Assembly: GCA_000818945.1 (NCBI GenBank)
Contig: KN805384.1
Location: forward strand, 523,681-587,680
Length of the DNA: 64,000 bases
Source: Schizochytrium sp. CCTCC M209059
Lineage: Eukaryota > Sar > Bigyra > Thraustochytrida > Thraustochytriidae
Direction of reading: 5' to 3'
Shown here: positions 51,701 through 60,042 of the stretch, piece after piece
Layout: every line of letters begins with the position of its first letter
Numbering within the stretch: the stretch's first letter is position 1
Program-made: the position numbers and the translations under genes
Notes under the pieces: generated by a model
The model's input: only the letters and a program-made list of their open reading frames with translations
The model's database searches: none
What the model was told of the DNA's origin: nothing

Positions 51701-54123
51701 AGCAAGCGCATAGAGAAAAGACCGGGTCAAATCCGAGTGAATCAGAGATCATCACGAGCTTTGTGAAGTTTTTGGCGACTAGCTCGGTGCGCAAGGTGAT
51801 TCTTGAAGTCGTTGAGGTGGACAATGACAGTGATGCCGTCCAAGTACGGATAATCAAAGCCGAAAAACCACCACAACGAGGTCGCGGTCACCCGGCATCG
51901 AAGCTGCTGCAGGTATTCATCGCCAGGCTTGGCGTCTCGGTTTCAACCGTCTCAACTACGGGTGATTGGAAAAATGTCGAAGCACTTCATAAAAATATGC
52001 CAAGTGGGCCGCAACACGACCTTGTGGCTGCATCAAAGGCATCGACACAGCGGCAGGCAGGTGCGAGCGAGGCTGCGCATGAGAGTGGAGACGTGACAGA
52101 TGAAGGAACCTTCGCGCACAGCGAAGCCCCTTCGAGTGCTGTGCACGAAGACTCGGACTGTATCGCTAACATCCATGTCACGCTTCACGATGCAAACAAT
52201 GCCGAAGGCCATGCTGGCTGGGTGGCCCTGGCTTCAAGCTTTCAAGACTTACTTCGACCCAATCGTGAGCGGGAATCAGTACCTTTATTGACTTTGCCTC
52301 TGACAAGGAGCGCGCCTGCCTCATGGAACCATCCGGCGCAACCATCCAAGCGTCAACGTGGCGTGGTGCCTCTTGGGAGAGATGCTCTGACAGGCTCGTT
52401 GCCCCTGCGCGACTCGCGCAAGGGCGCCGACAAACGTGAACGTGCCGAACAAGATCTTTTTCGACTTCTCCAAGCAAGGTACGGCTTCGATCTCGATGCC
52501 AACGCGAACTCGGAGAAGTCGTTTACGAAAATGGCATTAATGTGGAATTCAATCGTTAACTACCCTGTTCTACTCGGCAAAGACATGTCCAAATTCATTA
52601 ACAAAGGGCTGCGATACAAAAACGTATCGGATTTACGTAATTTTGCTCGGTTCGATCGCCAGCACTCTCAGATACCTTCCGACAAGAGGCGGGACCTCAA
52701 GAATGCCAGCAGCGAGCTTCTGATGAAGGATGCCGTGTCAGTTGAAGCGCAAGTTTCAGAGGCACCTGTCATTTCGGCTGCCCAGCAGAAACAGCTTCAG
52801 CGCTTAAACCTTCTTCTCACAACCCTCAACCCAGATCTTCGAGACGTATTGCTCCAGGATATTTTTGGTCGGCATCGACACCTCGGATCCTTGGACGACA
52901 TTGACTTGGGAGCGACGGGACTGTCTCCACTGCGTTTGCTACACAAGATGCCGCAAGTCCCCATGGGAACGATTGCGAGTATTGCGGAGGCTTCAAATCA
53001 GATAGCAGCACGAGCAGGGCAAGAATGGCGAACCGCAGAGAAGTTAAGTCCGAGGTTGTTCTGTTCTTCTTGCAAGCGCCGGCGCCTGAACAAAGGCCAC
53101 GAGGGTGTACCTTACGGAATTAGTGGAGGTTGTACCCTTGATCAAGTGATCTACACTCGGCATGCCCTTTGTAACTTACCTCGCCGTTACTTTGAGGACT
53201 TTCCAGTTTATACGGTGAAGACGGATGGTGAGCTCTCTGCTGCCCAATCTCGTCAAGTTGAGACTTTTAAGCAGGCTCTGGGTAAGATTTGCAACATCCT
53301 CGGAGATGCTACAGATTTGGTCTTTTCTTTAGCTCGAGCCCCATCTGCGATTTATTCACGTTTACGCATTGATGATCCCGAGGCCCTGCGCGTTAGCATT
53401 CTCCGCGACCTTGTTGGTGATGGGCCCACACAATGGGTGAGTAACACGATCGTTGACGTTTTCATGAAGGTTTTGGCTGCTCGGGAGCACTACAGGCCAG
53501 ACTTAATTTCGAGAAGAGCCATTTTCGTGTATGAAGGGGGTTGTCACTTTGACGAGCATGCCTGGCGAGTGACTCTAAAAAGGTGGTCCAAGTCTGTTCA
53601 AGAATTCGAGAAAATGTTCAATGGAAGTCCGATCGATGTGACTGGCAAAGCTGAGATTGTCATTAAGCCGGTCCTCCACGGAGCCCACTGGGGCCTCATT
53701 TATCTTGACCTGAAGTCGAAGGCTCTCTTCGTGTACGACCCGCGCAACGCTCTTACCTCTCATTCAAACTTCACCAAGAAACTGAGTGACTGCGCCATCA
53801 GCCTAAGGAAAGTCATTCTAAGGTCTGAAAGTGAACCTGTGCTCCGGTATGGCTTCCAAGGTGCGGACAACAATACAGACTGTGGCATTTACATCATGGG
53901 CGTCATCAATGCGCTTCTTACCCTCTCTGACGGAGTCGACAAGGCTCACGAGAAGGTGCTGCCGAAATCTGGCCAGTCTACGCTCGAAAATGTCCGGAGA
54001 GGCATTGCTTTGACATTTGCGGACATCTTGAATGATGCCGTCAATCTAGAAGAGGCCAAAGTTGCAGATACACGCGATGCGCTTGTCCAATCCTTCATTC
54101 AAGATCAGCGTGATGTACCCTAG
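48793..54123 (+). CDS. Transposase-like protein with zinc-binding N-terminus and C-terminal Ulp1 (C48) protease domain
   Basis: 1776 residues from the ATG at 48793; the frame extends to 48751 only through a TTG. Residues about 110-190 hold a zinc-binding segment (CPKC ... YRCPAANCHASF) like the DUF6729 domain of transposon proteins. Residues about 465-800 resemble an RNase-H-like transposase core: RIDCTF (Asp474), YSNKCC (about 553-558), VKLDAFHWLARW (about 574-585) and GTNINERLN (Glu783). The C-terminus is an Ulp1-type cysteine protease with His1632 (GAHWG), Asp1649 (VYDP), Gln1689 and Cys1697 (DCGIY). Ulp1 enzymes cleave SUMO, and such domains occur in several eukaryotic DNA-transposon families. 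The frame is intact with no stops. No terminal inverted repeats were seen, so it is either a transposon copy with unrecognised ends or a domesticated gene. Confidence 0.82.
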   Translation: MDDFVTPDVFAEAFREPAQDGDAEIAGDDDQPARWKRVRPFERDFMEACIEEVEAMSDEKALQRFCTNNDRSWVFWPSRRGSQPGKDQFMTRAVGLWWPWKMFEEMQGRSIVCPKCERSISRAKGTWVPLDEVREVISFSSTWLLLGREYRCPAANCHASFRNTGEKFLKQCPELTRLRFSIILRRRLAIERVVAQFIHPIWVTNAQAAFDLLLGAHVREYERVREAYLLRWVANALPRASNSISKQGTVPQLTQQQAEKIIKLEAWKTINLSRKKEREKVKAVVVSCGTDENGENIIRPIRAVEILEQWTDDFIDTASLDWMKNNVASLVKRHEAKKSNAPTKKNANKQQSIKLQHYRNRMRSIQKAVETFWKKNMQGMTVQEVRDLLGEGTMDLGEQSRQNKEVNEATDSRVRTEKAGIPPHFGPYADPDGYNGLRCSRSFMNAVQFELYEDEARPMLREIVSVPARVLRIDCTFNVARKVSVELKNENKLSERIQPFRALLTVVNEHNQACFYQGLRDGENLGRETYRALCSFKSMRETFDPAYRPSVIYSNKCCSERNSLQSIWKGTPVKLDAFHWLARWEPMMQVEKSHILRKLFIRAMSDALFVPDQSLLREKTPKGAFCQMTRKLRSEIPRKVPQPSILKERVRAVLIMFVESDSLAERQNRINFLYRVCPSDTSSVQEDAVGDTLRALRDQHPSLENDGTNLLRTLEEVSTQQARKLFASKISVRGKRQTWESFVQTMMSHVTQGCLSDPEGVSLHTAWPCGRGFFTARGTNINERLNMAYNTAFGNRSLGLVRADMVLLHTTVRHNRSSTAKLRGEPIDVYLQGSTAHRLRCNALVQEVFPDHPLPYPKAVLPVALDVGLELGLSLLPVLGSRAQAESTSESMRDLGFFHLPRVAVSARVASGSALEMIWASLVSLCLQGSILASTAANLILKRTASESMTSDIRGIFGAKVAARFVQEQKQAHREKTGSNPSESEIITSFVKFLATSSVRKVILEVVEVDNDSDAVQVRIIKAEKPPQRGRGHPASKLLQVFIARLGVSVSTVSTTGDWKNVEALHKNMPSGPQHDLVAASKASTQRQAGASEAAHESGDVTDEGTFAHSEAPSSAVHEDSDCIANIHVTLHDANNAEGHAGWVALASSFQDLLRPNRERESVPLLTLPLTRSAPASWNHPAQPSKRQRGVVPLGRDALTGSLPLRDSRKGADKRERAEQDLFRLLQARYGFDLDANANSEKSFTKMALMWNSIVNYPVLLGKDMSKFINKGLRYKNVSDLRNFARFDRQHSQIPSDKRRDLKNASSELLMKDAVSVEAQVSEAPVISAAQQKQLQRLNLLLTTLNPDLRDVLLQDIFGRHRHLGSLDDIDLGATGLSPLRLLHKMPQVPMGTIASIAEASNQIAARAGQEWRTAEKLSPRLFCSSCKRRRLNKGHEGVPYGISGGCTLDQVIYTRHALCNLPRRYFEDFPVYTVKTDGELSAAQSRQVETFKQALGKICNILGDATDLVFSLARAPSAIYSRLRIDDPEALRVSILRDLVGDGPTQWVSNTIVDVFMKVLAAREHYRPDLISRRAIFVYEGGCHFDEHAWRVTLKRWSKSVQEFEKMFNGSPIDVTGKAEIVIKPVLHGAHWGLIYLDLKSKALFVYDPRNALTSHSNFTKKLSDCAISLRKVILRSESEPVLRYGFQGADNNTDCGIYIMGVINALLTLSDGVDKAHEKVLPKSGQSTLENVRRGIALTFADILNDAVNLEEAKVADTRDALVQSFIQDQRDVP

Positions 54124-54486
54124 CTTTTAGGCCGTTGCCGACGGTTTCATTGGAGGTTAAGCTGTGACCGATGTTAAGACTCATTATAAAAAGTCAGACT
54201 CATGATGACCCATAAAAAACTCCTCGATGGTGCCACGACACCCCATGCTGGAGTGGGTCTTGTAAAGAAAAGATGATTGACAGTGAATGAATGGATGAAG
54301 TGAATGACAGATTCCAATTTCGCGGGTGTTGAAGGGAACCAGCCTTTAGGAAAAAGAAAAAACAAGCAATGAATGAATGAACGAATCAGTGTCTGTTGGA
54401 ATGACAAATTTGGTTATTGAAAGTGCTGAAGGAAAGAAGGCTTTTTGTAGCAATAAAATGTTGATGTCTGTTGAAGATAAACTCAC
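54124..54486. other. Convergent 3' spacer; no gene seen
   Basis: Between the stop codons of the transposase-like gene and the aminopeptidase gene. AT-rich, with GAATGAATG repeats near 54285-54295 and 54369-54380. No coding signal and no inverted repeat matching the 5' flank was noticed. Confidence 0.5.
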
Positions 54487-56586
54487 TCACTCTTCGAGCC
54501 CGAGGTCGCGCGCGATCATTTTGGCCGCAATGGCATGGTAACCCGCGCGATTTTCTTGAAACGTCTCAATGGCCGTGGTCCTGCCCTTGGGCCCAGCCTG
54601 AAAGAGTTCTCTGTACAGGGGACGAACGAACTTCATGCGACCCTGCTCGAGAAGAAAGCGTACGACCATCCGAAAGCGGCGCTCGTCTCGCGCTCGAAGG
54701 CAAAGGAGGCACCAGCGGAAGAGAATTTCGCTGTTGCGCGTGGATGAAAAGTTGTACCACTCGTCGACAGCGTCGATGAGCTCGCCCGTGATGAGATCAG
54801 CGTCCGCATTGAGGAGCTCTTCGACGAAAGCAATGAGTTGATCCGCACTCCAGTTCGAGAGGCGTTTCGAGGCCCATGAGGGCGCGGAGCGGTTCTCGAT
54901 CCAATGGGCGGCCGCTTGAGCAACGGCGTCGATGAGAGAATTGTCGAGAGGAGGCTCCCAGTCAGGCATGCCCGTTCCGTGAACCCACTTATCCCAGTCG
55001 ATGCTGTCGAGTGTGGTGGCAGCGATCTTGTGTTCGCGAAAGTACTCTGTAAAGAAAGAGCGGAACTGTTCCCAGGAGACGGTACCATACTGAAATCGCA
55101 GGACGTAGGCCTTGAGAAACCGTTCGAAATACGTCGGCCCTCCGACAAGGAACTCCAAGTACAACAAGAAGGCAGCGCCCTTTTCGTAGGGAACCATGGA
55201 AAATGCGTCATCGGGATCCGCATCCTCGAGAGGAACGTGGAGCTTAGTAAAGTCGTGCTCAGGTCCAAAGAGCGCAATGGAGTCCTTGAGGCGATTCCAT
55301 CCTGCCCGCTGCTTAAGAGATGCCATACCTGACCCGTAGGTTCTTTCAATGATTCTTCGTTCGATGAAGACCGTAAAACCCTCATTGAGCCAAAAATCCT
55401 GCCAGGTTGCATTGGTGACGAGATTTCCGGACCAGCTGTGAGCGATTTCGTGCGCAATGATATTGCCGAGTGAGCGGTCACCAGCGAGGAGCGTCGGAGT
55501 GACGAAAGTAAGTGTCGGGTTCTCCATGCCACCATACGGAAAGGACGGCGGGAGCATGAGGAGATCGTATCGGCCCCAAACATAAGGTCCGCAAATGCTT
55601 TCGGCGGTTTGCAGGAATTTTTCTGTGTCGACGAACTCGTATGCGCCGAGATCAACAACGGATGGCTCCGCCCAGACTCGCGTGCGAGGGCCGATGTCCC
55701 GGGACTCGAGATCGCCCACGGCGAGCGCCACGAGATACGCCGGAATGGGGACCTCTTGGCGAAAGCAAAAGGTTTTAAAGTCTGCAGGCGCGGGGGCAGG
55801 CGGGGCGCCGGCAAAATTAGGGGTCGAGATAGCGCTCATAAGGGCGACGAGCTGCTCTGGGACAGTGATGCGGGCCTCATAGGAGCTTTTAACGGCCGGG
55901 GCGTCTTGGCAGGGAAGCATCGACCGGCAGTGGATTGCCTGGTTTTGGGTGAAAAGGTAAGGGTGAACACGACCGGCGGTTTGCTCGGGAGAAAGCCACT
56001 GGATCGCAGAGCAGGCTTCCCCAGGAGCTGTTTCGTAGGCGACCTCGACACGGACTTCCTGGCCGACCTTGCGCGAGGACGCCGGCAGGCTCACTCGAAG
56101 CGCGGATCCGAAGGCTTTATGTTTTTCGCCAAAAGAGTAATCTGCAATTTGTCCGCTTCGTGTATTCGAGTTGAGAATGCGTACGCCCGTCACTGTGAGC
56201 GAGGACGTGTCGAGGACGAGCTCTGAGGTTCCCTCGCGACGAATGGTGGCATGAAGCACCACGGTCCCGTGCAGGACGCGTCGCTGGAAATCGACCTCGA
56301 GGTCGAGGGCCATGTGCGTTACGGCACAAGCATCAAAGTTCGCGAACGAGGTGGGCTCACGGATGCCTTTGGCGATGGGCACGCGCACTGGCCTCCGCAC
56401 AGCCACGGTTTCCGGGTCGGTCTCACGCGTTCCCTCGTTGGCTACGGACCCCGTGCTATACTCTTTGTCAGACATCCTCTGGGCGCGAAGGTGGCGCTGT
56501 CGCCTTCGCAGCGCGTACAAGGTACCGGCGACGGCGACCACCGTCAGCGCCACCGCACCCGCGGCGACAGCCGTTGGTCCGCGCAT
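54487..56586 (-). CDS. LTA4H: M1 aminopeptidase / leukotriene-A4-hydrolase family, with N-terminal membrane anchor
   Basis: 699 residues from the ATG at 56586; the frame beyond that opens with a TTG. Zinc site HEIAHSW at 379-385 with the third ligand Glu402 in LNEGF (spacing HExxH-18-E). The substrate-binding GGMENP lies near residue 350, and QAIHCRSMLPCQDAP near the N-terminal third is typical of LTA4H and aminopeptidase B. The helical C-terminal LTA4H domain is complete. Family members hydrolyse N-terminal residues, and some also convert epoxide lipids. Unlike the cytosolic animal enzyme, this one begins with a hydrophobic helix (about residues 5-27) followed by RRRQRH, a signal-anchor pattern. 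A second in-frame Met at residue 38 (MSDKEYS) would give a soluble form. It is divergent from nothing close by; the upstream spacer is 1.35 kb. Confidence 0.94.
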   Translation of the reverse strand: MRGPTAVAAGAVALTVVAVAGTLYALRRRQRHLRAQRMSDKEYSTGSVANEGTRETDPETVAVRRPVRVPIAKGIREPTSFANFDACAVTHMALDLEVDFQRRVLHGTVVLHATIRREGTSELVLDTSSLTVTGVRILNSNTRSGQIADYSFGEKHKAFGSALRVSLPASSRKVGQEVRVEVAYETAPGEACSAIQWLSPEQTAGRVHPYLFTQNQAIHCRSMLPCQDAPAVKSSYEARITVPEQLVALMSAISTPNFAGAPPAPAPADFKTFCFRQEVPIPAYLVALAVGDLESRDIGPRTRVWAEPSVVDLGAYEFVDTEKFLQTAESICGPYVWGRYDLLMLPPSFPYGGMENPTLTFVTPTLLAGDRSLGNIIAHEIAHSWSGNLVTNATWQDFWLNEGFTVFIERRIIERTYGSGMASLKQRAGWNRLKDSIALFGPEHDFTKLHVPLEDADPDDAFSMVPYEKGAAFLLYLEFLVGGPTYFERFLKAYVLRFQYGTVSWEQFRSFFTEYFREHKIAATTLDSIDWDKWVHGTGMPDWEPPLDNSLIDAVAQAAAHWIENRSAPSWASKRLSNWSADQLIAFVEELLNADADLITGELIDAVDEWYNFSSTRNSEILFRWCLLCLRARDERRFRMVVRFLLEQGRMKFVRPLYRELFQAGPKGRTTAIETFQENRAGYHAIAAKMIARDLGLEE

Positions 56587-57111
56587 GGCACTACAGGTTG
56601 AGCTTGCTTCGCTTTGTTTCCAAGTTGTTTTGCTTTTGCTTTCGCTTTTGTCTTGTTTTGTGCGTGCGACGTCGACGCACGTTGGCAGCGCGAACCCGAT
56701 TCCGCCGACTCTCGGACTCCGCTTTGCGCGAGCGAGACAGTGACGAGCGTGCGGCGCTTCGCTTCTGAGCGGCCTCTGGTTCGAGGACAGACGAAACGAT
56801 GGAAAGGACTGGCTGACGGATCGACCGGCTGACTGACCGGCCGACTCGGAGATAGAAGAATGGCGTGCCGACTCTTGAAAGGGCCGGGCAAGCAGCAGCA
56901 AGCCGTTTGGATATTTCCAAGCAGTGCAAAAAAATAAATAAAATCAAGTTACTTTCTTGTTGATGTTGTCAACGTGACAAGGATCTCGTAATAAAAAGGC
57001 TGATGGTACTCGAATTGATCAGCAGCAGCGAACATTATTATGGGTTGAGTTCTTTCTCTGCAAAGATGAGTTTTGTCATTCGCTCATTTCGCACTGGAAA
57101 AGCAAAGCAAA

Positions 57112-57352
57112 GCAATGCAAATGCAAATGCAAATGCAAATGCAAATGCAAATGCAAATGCAAGTGCAAATGCAAATGCAAATGCAAATGCAAATGCAAAT
57201 GCAATGCAAATACAAATGCAAATGCAAATGCAAATGCAAATGCAAATGCAAATGCAAATGCAAATACAAAAGCGCAAATGCAAATGCAAAAGCGCAAATG
57301 CAAAAGCAAATGCAAATGCAAATGCAAATGCAAAAGCGCAAATGCAAATACA
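57112..57352. repeat. TGCAAA hexanucleotide satellite, about 240 bases
   Basis: About forty TGCAAA units with occasional variants (GTGCAA, TACAAA, AGCGCAAA). It is the longest tandem repeat in the window. Because the unit is a multiple of three it stays open in several frames, giving spurious dipeptide-repeat frames on both strands. Intergenic. Confidence 0.95.
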
Positions 57353-57686
57353 AGTAAAGTGGCCTTCTTCGCCTGAAATTTAAGCGTTTTCGCCGACTCA
57401 TTGATTTGTCGTCGTACAGAGACGTTAACCCATTCCTTGTGACGCGAAAAGATGAAGTACTTGACTTTAAAAAATCCCTGCTGCATCAAGCCCAGTTTCA
57501 TTGAAAGCTTGTTTATGATTTTAAAAATACACAGGGGATACGATACGTTCATCGACTCACTCGCTTGCATTCGTCTGCGGGACGGAGTTTATCCTAACGC
57601 AATGGCGCTGAACGGACGCGCTCCGTGAGATTTTTCTTGCCCGAGCAAAAGTACGAGAGAGTTCGTTGGCCGCGCCGACTTTTAAA

Positions 57687-57712
57687 AAAAGAAAAGAAAA
57701 GAAAAGAAAAGA
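57687..57712. repeat. AAAAG pentanucleotide tract
   Basis: About five AAAAG/AAAGA units in the spacer downstream of FAD synthase. Confidence 0.75.
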
Positions 57713-57937
57713 AGAGAAGATCTAGTCTGCAGCCTTGGTCGCTGGTCTCCCAAGACGATGTGCAAACTTGCTCGTGGAGTGATGTTCTTGGCTTGCAAGA
57801 TGGCTGCTGGGTACCTTGTCACTGAGTGTTGGCCTATAGGAACATATGTTGGTTTCCTTCAAATGAGAAAGGACATCTCTTCTCGAACGCACCTAGTGCG
57901 TGCGTCGCACATGTCCAGACGAGAAAAGCAGGAGATC

Positions 57938-58747
57938 TCATGCGCGGCTGACGCGCTCAAACTTGTCACCATCGTCAAGCTCGTAGGCCGGCCTCGAGGA
58001 ATTGCCATCGTCAAGCTTTGGATTTTTCTTCGTGGTGTGAATAGAGCCTAGCGAGGTGTATCCCTGGTCGTAAAGCTTGCAGTATTCGAGCTCACAGCCC
58101 CGAAGAAACGCCCAAATGGTGCGATAGGTCCAGTTAAGAATCGGGTTGATGCGAACAATGTCGGGCCAACCGGGAGAGCAATGCGTAAAGTGGGAAAGGT
58201 CGGCGGCATATGGGTCAGTACGGCGCTGGCCCATAAGCACGGCCTTGAAGCCAGCGGCCTCCATCATGGCCAGACCTTCCTTGTAGGAGCTGGGATAGAT
58301 GTCGACGGTGATGCCGTACTTTTCCTTGATCTGGTCCACGAAGGCATGCATCTCCGGGAATTCGTCCTTCTTTTGAAAGTAGACGAACTTGAAATTGGCA
58401 AGCTGTCGCTCGGGCCCCGCGTCGGCATACCTCTCCTCGAGGACCGCGCGCAGCAGGTGCATGACAACCGTGCAGTCCTTTCCTCCATTGAAGGAAAGCG
58501 CAAGTTCGCCAAAGGCATACTTGTCGAAGGCTTCTCGCAGCACGTCGAGGCTCTCCTTGATCTCGGCCTTGACCGTCTCGTCGACGCCGGCCAGCACGGC
58601 CTCCAGCTTGGGCACAAGGGGCTCCACGGCGTCGCCGCCCAGTCCGTCTGCGGGCGCCGACACGCCAGCGTCAGCAGGCGCGCCGCTGCCGCTGCTGCTG
58701 CCGCTGCCGCTGCCGCAGTCCACTTCTGGTGCCGCGGCGACCTCCAT
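57938..58747 (-). CDS. FLAD1: FAD synthase (FMN adenylyltransferase), PAPS-reductase family
   Basis: 269 residues from the ATG at 58747; the frame upstream opens with a GTG. After a Gly/Ser-rich leader of about 40 residues, the PAPS-reductase-like fold starts with the nucleotide-binding SFNGGKDC (about residues 85-92). The FAD-synthase signature follows: GQRRTDPYA, PGWPDIVRINPILNWTYRTIW and YDQGYTSLGS, ending in KKNPKL. It transfers AMP from ATP to FMN to make FAD, normally in the cytosol or mitochondria. Like yeast Fad1 it has only the catalytic domain and lacks the molybdopterin-binding-like half of animal FLAD1. It is divergent from ATAD3, with a 1.3-kb spacer. Confidence 0.94.
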   Translation of the reverse strand: MEVAAAPEVDCGSGSGSSSGSGAPADAGVSAPADGLGGDAVEPLVPKLEAVLAGVDETVKAEIKESLDVLREAFDKYAFGELALSFNGGKDCTVVMHLLRAVLEERYADAGPERQLANFKFVYFQKKDEFPEMHAFVDQIKEKYGITVDIYPSSYKEGLAMMEAAGFKAVLMGQRRTDPYAADLSHFTHCSPGWPDIVRINPILNWTYRTIWAFLRGCELEYCKLYDQGYTSLGSIHTTKKNPKLDDGNSSRPAYELDDGDKFERVSRA

Positions 58748-59675
58748 CGCGGCCTCGCTCGCTGGAAGCTTCTTCCGTGCGTCCGCGCCGGCACGCACGC
58801 CGCCCTCGCGCGTCCGTCCGCTGCCTCGCCGCCGGCGTCCAGGTCGGGGTCTGCGCGCCGCCGCGCCATCGCGTGCCTCGCTGACATCGCCGCCGCGCGA
58901 CGAGGGGTCCTGGCGCGCGGAACGGAACGCCTTTGGAACACCCGCCTCCTCCGCACCGCGGATTCTGCGATACGCGACCCCGCGTTCGTTCCCCTGGAAC
59001 CATTACGGGAACTGCCCCGCGGTCCTGTGAGGAATATGCGGCGCGATGGGAAAATCCAACTCTCCGCAGACGCCGCCGGGGGGGGGGGGCTGGGCCTGGT
59101 CGGGGATAGTACGGGAGGGCGCTGGCTTATGATGGGAGAACGAGGATATTCTTACTCACAAGTGCCCGCCCAAGGAAGCCACGACGGAGAGGGAGAGAAC
59201 GTGGCGGTGAGGCGGCGACACCTCGCACGCGCCCGGGCTCGGCGCGCCGGGCCTCGCGGCACGGGCTGGGCCTGCGATCCCTCGCGGCAACCTCTCCGCG
59301 ACGCGACTGCGCGCTGCACTGCACTGCAGCCTCGGGCCGCTGCCGGGGTGCCATGCCGATGTCGTGCGCCCCTTGTCTATCTATCTACGTACGTACGTAC
59401 GTATCTATCTATCTCTCCACTGCCCGAGGTCTCGCTCGCCCCAGCCAGGCCAGCCGCAGCACCAGGAACGCTCGCTCGCCCGCTCGCTCGCTCGCTCGCT
59501 CGCTCTCCGAGTCTCGCCGGGGCCAGGGCTCGTGCGCTCGCACGTCGTGGAGTGAAGTCGCGCGCAGCTGCAGCGGCGGCGCGGAGTCGGGGTCGGCGTC
59601 GGCGGCGTCGGCAGGGAGCAGGCAAGGCGAGGCGAGGCGAGGCAAGGCACGGGCTCCGAAGAACTTCAAGCCGGG

Positions 59676-59748
59676 CGCGGATATCCTGGCTTAGAGCGGA
59701 CGGGGGCGAGGATATCCTCGGTGACATCTGGTCTGCGCGAGTATATCC
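59676..59748. promoter_or_regulatory. Cluster of three GATATCC-type motifs upstream of ATAD3
   Basis: GCGCGGATATCCTGG (about 59675-59689), GCGAGGATATCCT (59706-59718) and GCGAGTATATCCTGG (about 59735-59749) are spaced about 30 bases apart, centre to centre, roughly 300-370 bases before the ATAD3 ATG. A weaker copy (CGAGGATATTCTT) lies near 59142-59154. The middle copy is identical to 1019-1031. Recurrent spacing suggests a transcription-factor cluster; the factor is unknown. Confidence 0.4.
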
Positions 59749-59998
59749 TGGGTCTTCCGGCGCATCCTAGGGTCGGCGCGGCGCCATCCATTCCTTCCCT
59801 TGCTGCGCTGCGTCCATGCGTGCGAAGTGATCGATCGATCGATCCATCGATCTCTCTCCCTCTGTCATCCACCCTTCGAGACTTCTCGACTTCGAGACTG
59901 AGCCTGGCTGGAGCAGAGCAGCGAGCAATCGATCTTCTCGCGGCAGCTCGCGCGGACCCGGAGCAGACTTGCAAGCGGAGAGGACAGGAGCGAGCGCG

Positions 59999-60024
59999 GT
60001 CGGTCGGTCGGTCGGTCGGTCGGT
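59999..60024. repeat. CGGT tetranucleotide tract
   Basis: Six to seven CGGT units ending 18 bases before the ATAD3 ATG, so almost certainly within the 5' UTR. Confidence 0.85.
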
Positions 60025-60042
60025 CAGCGTGCGCAAGGAGAG

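Larger units (their letters stand above)
56587..57937. other. 1.35-kb spacer with hexanucleotide satellite
   Basis: Lies upstream of the aminopeptidase gene and downstream of FAD synthase. Contains the TGCAAA satellite (57112-57352) and an AAAAG pentamer tract (about 57687-57712). Long periodic frames through the satellite, such as alternating Asn-Ala or Lys-Cys, are artefacts. No gene is supported. Confidence 0.6.
58748..60042. other. Divergent promoter region of FAD synthase and ATAD3
   Basis: Very GC-rich. Contains a G10 run near 59081-59090, ACGT and TCTA tetramers (about 59378-59415), CTCG tetramers (about 59467-59505), ATCG tetramers (about 59827-59853), CGGT tetramers (59999-60024) and three GATATCC-type motifs (59676-59748). 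Long frames here are open because stop codons are rare at this GC content; none looks like a protein. Confidence 0.5.

Noticed and set aside
48181..54486. Terminal inverted repeats for the transposase-like gene
   Set aside because: Compared both flanks by eye in inverted and direct orientation; only a chance 7-base match (GTGACCG) in direct orientation was found.
57109..57383. Dipeptide-repeat frames through the TGCAAA array; also considered a CRISPR-like array
   Set aside because: Uniform 6-base unit without spacers; frames are a by-product of a unit divisible by three.
58181..59770. 529-codon plus-strand frame overlapping FAD synthase and its promoter
   Set aside because: It runs antisense through a well-recognised gene and then through tetramer repeats; no domain is visible. 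Open because the DNA is very GC-rich.
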